From an uncultured Blautia sp. (GTDB lineage Bacteria > Bacillota > Clostridia > Lachnospirales > Lachnospiraceae), in contig NZ_CAKRXI010000013.1 in the NCBI RefSeq assembly GCF_934424005.1, positions 1 through 64,000 of the forward strand: 64,000 bases of DNA, given 5' to 3'. The translations under genes and the position numbers were made by a program. How positions within the stretch are numbered: the stretch's first letter is position 1; each line of letters opens with the position of its first letter. The notes beneath the pieces are model-generated. The model made no database searches. It saw nothing but the letters and a program-made list of their open reading frames with translations, and was not told the DNA's origin. Below are positions 63,659 through 64,000 of this stretch, in pieces.

Positions 63659-64000
63659 ATGAAAAGAATATTACTGAAATTAAGTGGAGAAGCTCTTGCC
63701 GGAGCCGAAAAAAAAGGATTTGACGAGGCAACGGTTATTGCTGTTGCAAAACAGATCCGTGCGGTTGCGGAAGAAGGAACACAGATTGGTATTGTGATCG
63801 GTGGAGGCAACTTCTGGAGAGGTCGTACAAGCGAGACAATCAATCGTAACAAAGCAGACCAGATCGGCATGCTTGCTACTGTGATGAATTGTATTTATGT
63901 ATCTGATATCTGCAGATATCTGGGACTTAAGACGGAAATCTTTACACCATTTGTGTGTGGCGCATTCACAAAGCTTTACTCAAAAGATGCAGTAGAAGAG
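63659..64000 (+). CDS. pyrH: UMP kinase, 5' part
   Basis: The first 114 codons of a UMP kinase, cut by the window edge. I-L-L-K-L-S-G-E-A-L near residues 4-13 and I-V-I-G-G-G-N-F-W-R-G near 45-55 are the family's phosphate-binding motifs. It makes UDP from UMP for nucleic acids and sugars. The start follows AAAGGATAA. Usually followed by frr, off the window. Confidence 0.93.
   Translation, partial: MKRILLKLSGEALAGAEKKGFDEATVIAVAKQIRAVAEEGTQIGIVIGGGNFWRGRTSETINRNKADQIGMLATVMNCIYVSDICRYLGLKTEIFTPFVCGAFTKLYSKDAVEE

Overview
The window looks like chromosome of an anaerobic, Gram-positive gut Firmicute, most likely a Lachnospiraceae (Blautia/Dorea/Ruminococcus-like) member. The grounds are strong AGGAGG-type ribosome sites, lipobox lipoproteins with TPTP-rich linkers, a bacterial microcompartment (BMC) edge, an [FeFe]-hydrogenase maturase, LuxS, an Rpn-family nuclease and a large wall-polysaccharide locus. 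No rRNA, tRNA, integrase, insertion sequence or CRISPR array was recognised. Species is not resolved.

Layout. (1) 1-2.7 kb: the edge of a BMC locus, with a YhcH-family sugar protein, a dehydrogenase carrying an N-terminal encapsulation-like helix, and two BMC shell genes on the other strand. (2) 2.8-4.2 kb: a MATE exporter. (3) 4.2-9.4 kb, minus strand: ygeX-ygeY-ygeW-carbamate kinase, matching part of the anaerobic purine/urate breakdown gene set. The 459-base gap before ygeW contains a nested, well-paired RNA-like element. (4) 9.7-14.1 kb: a DUF1015 gene and an SPFH / zinc-ribbon / TPM-domain trio resembling the Bacillus ydj membrane-stress module but without PspA. (5) 14.4-20.3 kb: a CitM/NhaD-type transporter, a cytidylate-kinase-like protein, a YheO-type regulator, dihydropyrimidinase (likely part of the same purine pathway) and hydE. 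(6) 20.3-26.8 kb: housekeeping genes, namely an SH3 lipoprotein, luxS, a cyclophilin lipoprotein, mnmM-like, coaBC, a pantothenate-type ECF S component, coaX and an RluA-type pseudouridine synthase.

(7) 27-57.7 kb: cell-envelope region. It holds a PIG-L deacetylase with wall-binding repeats, an acyltransferase and YfhO protein, many GT2 glycosyltransferases, a flippase, DUF2142/DUF6056/DUF2304 membrane proteins, an LtaS/MdoB-like phosphotransferase, a GtrB-like transferase, UDP-galactopyranose mutase, an SGNH hydrolase, TagD and a polysaccharide deacetylase. Together these could build, modify and anchor a galactofuranose-containing, possibly glycerol-phosphate-decorated, polysaccharide. The core (about 38-49 kb) is visibly AT-richer than its surroundings, and an Rpn nuclease plus an AAA ATPase with a tiny overlapping ORF are inserted at 50-52.5 kb. 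(8) 57.7-64 kb: eno, secG, rnr, smpB, a lipoprotein and the start of pyrH.

The two most unusual non-coding signals are a candidate structured RNA at about 6486-6599 (minus strand, ygeW leader) and a candidate repeat-built small RNA at about 57696-57963 (minus strand). The latter has a consensus promoter, four roughly 50-base degenerate repeats and a terminator-like hairpin, and lies between eno and the deacetylase gene.
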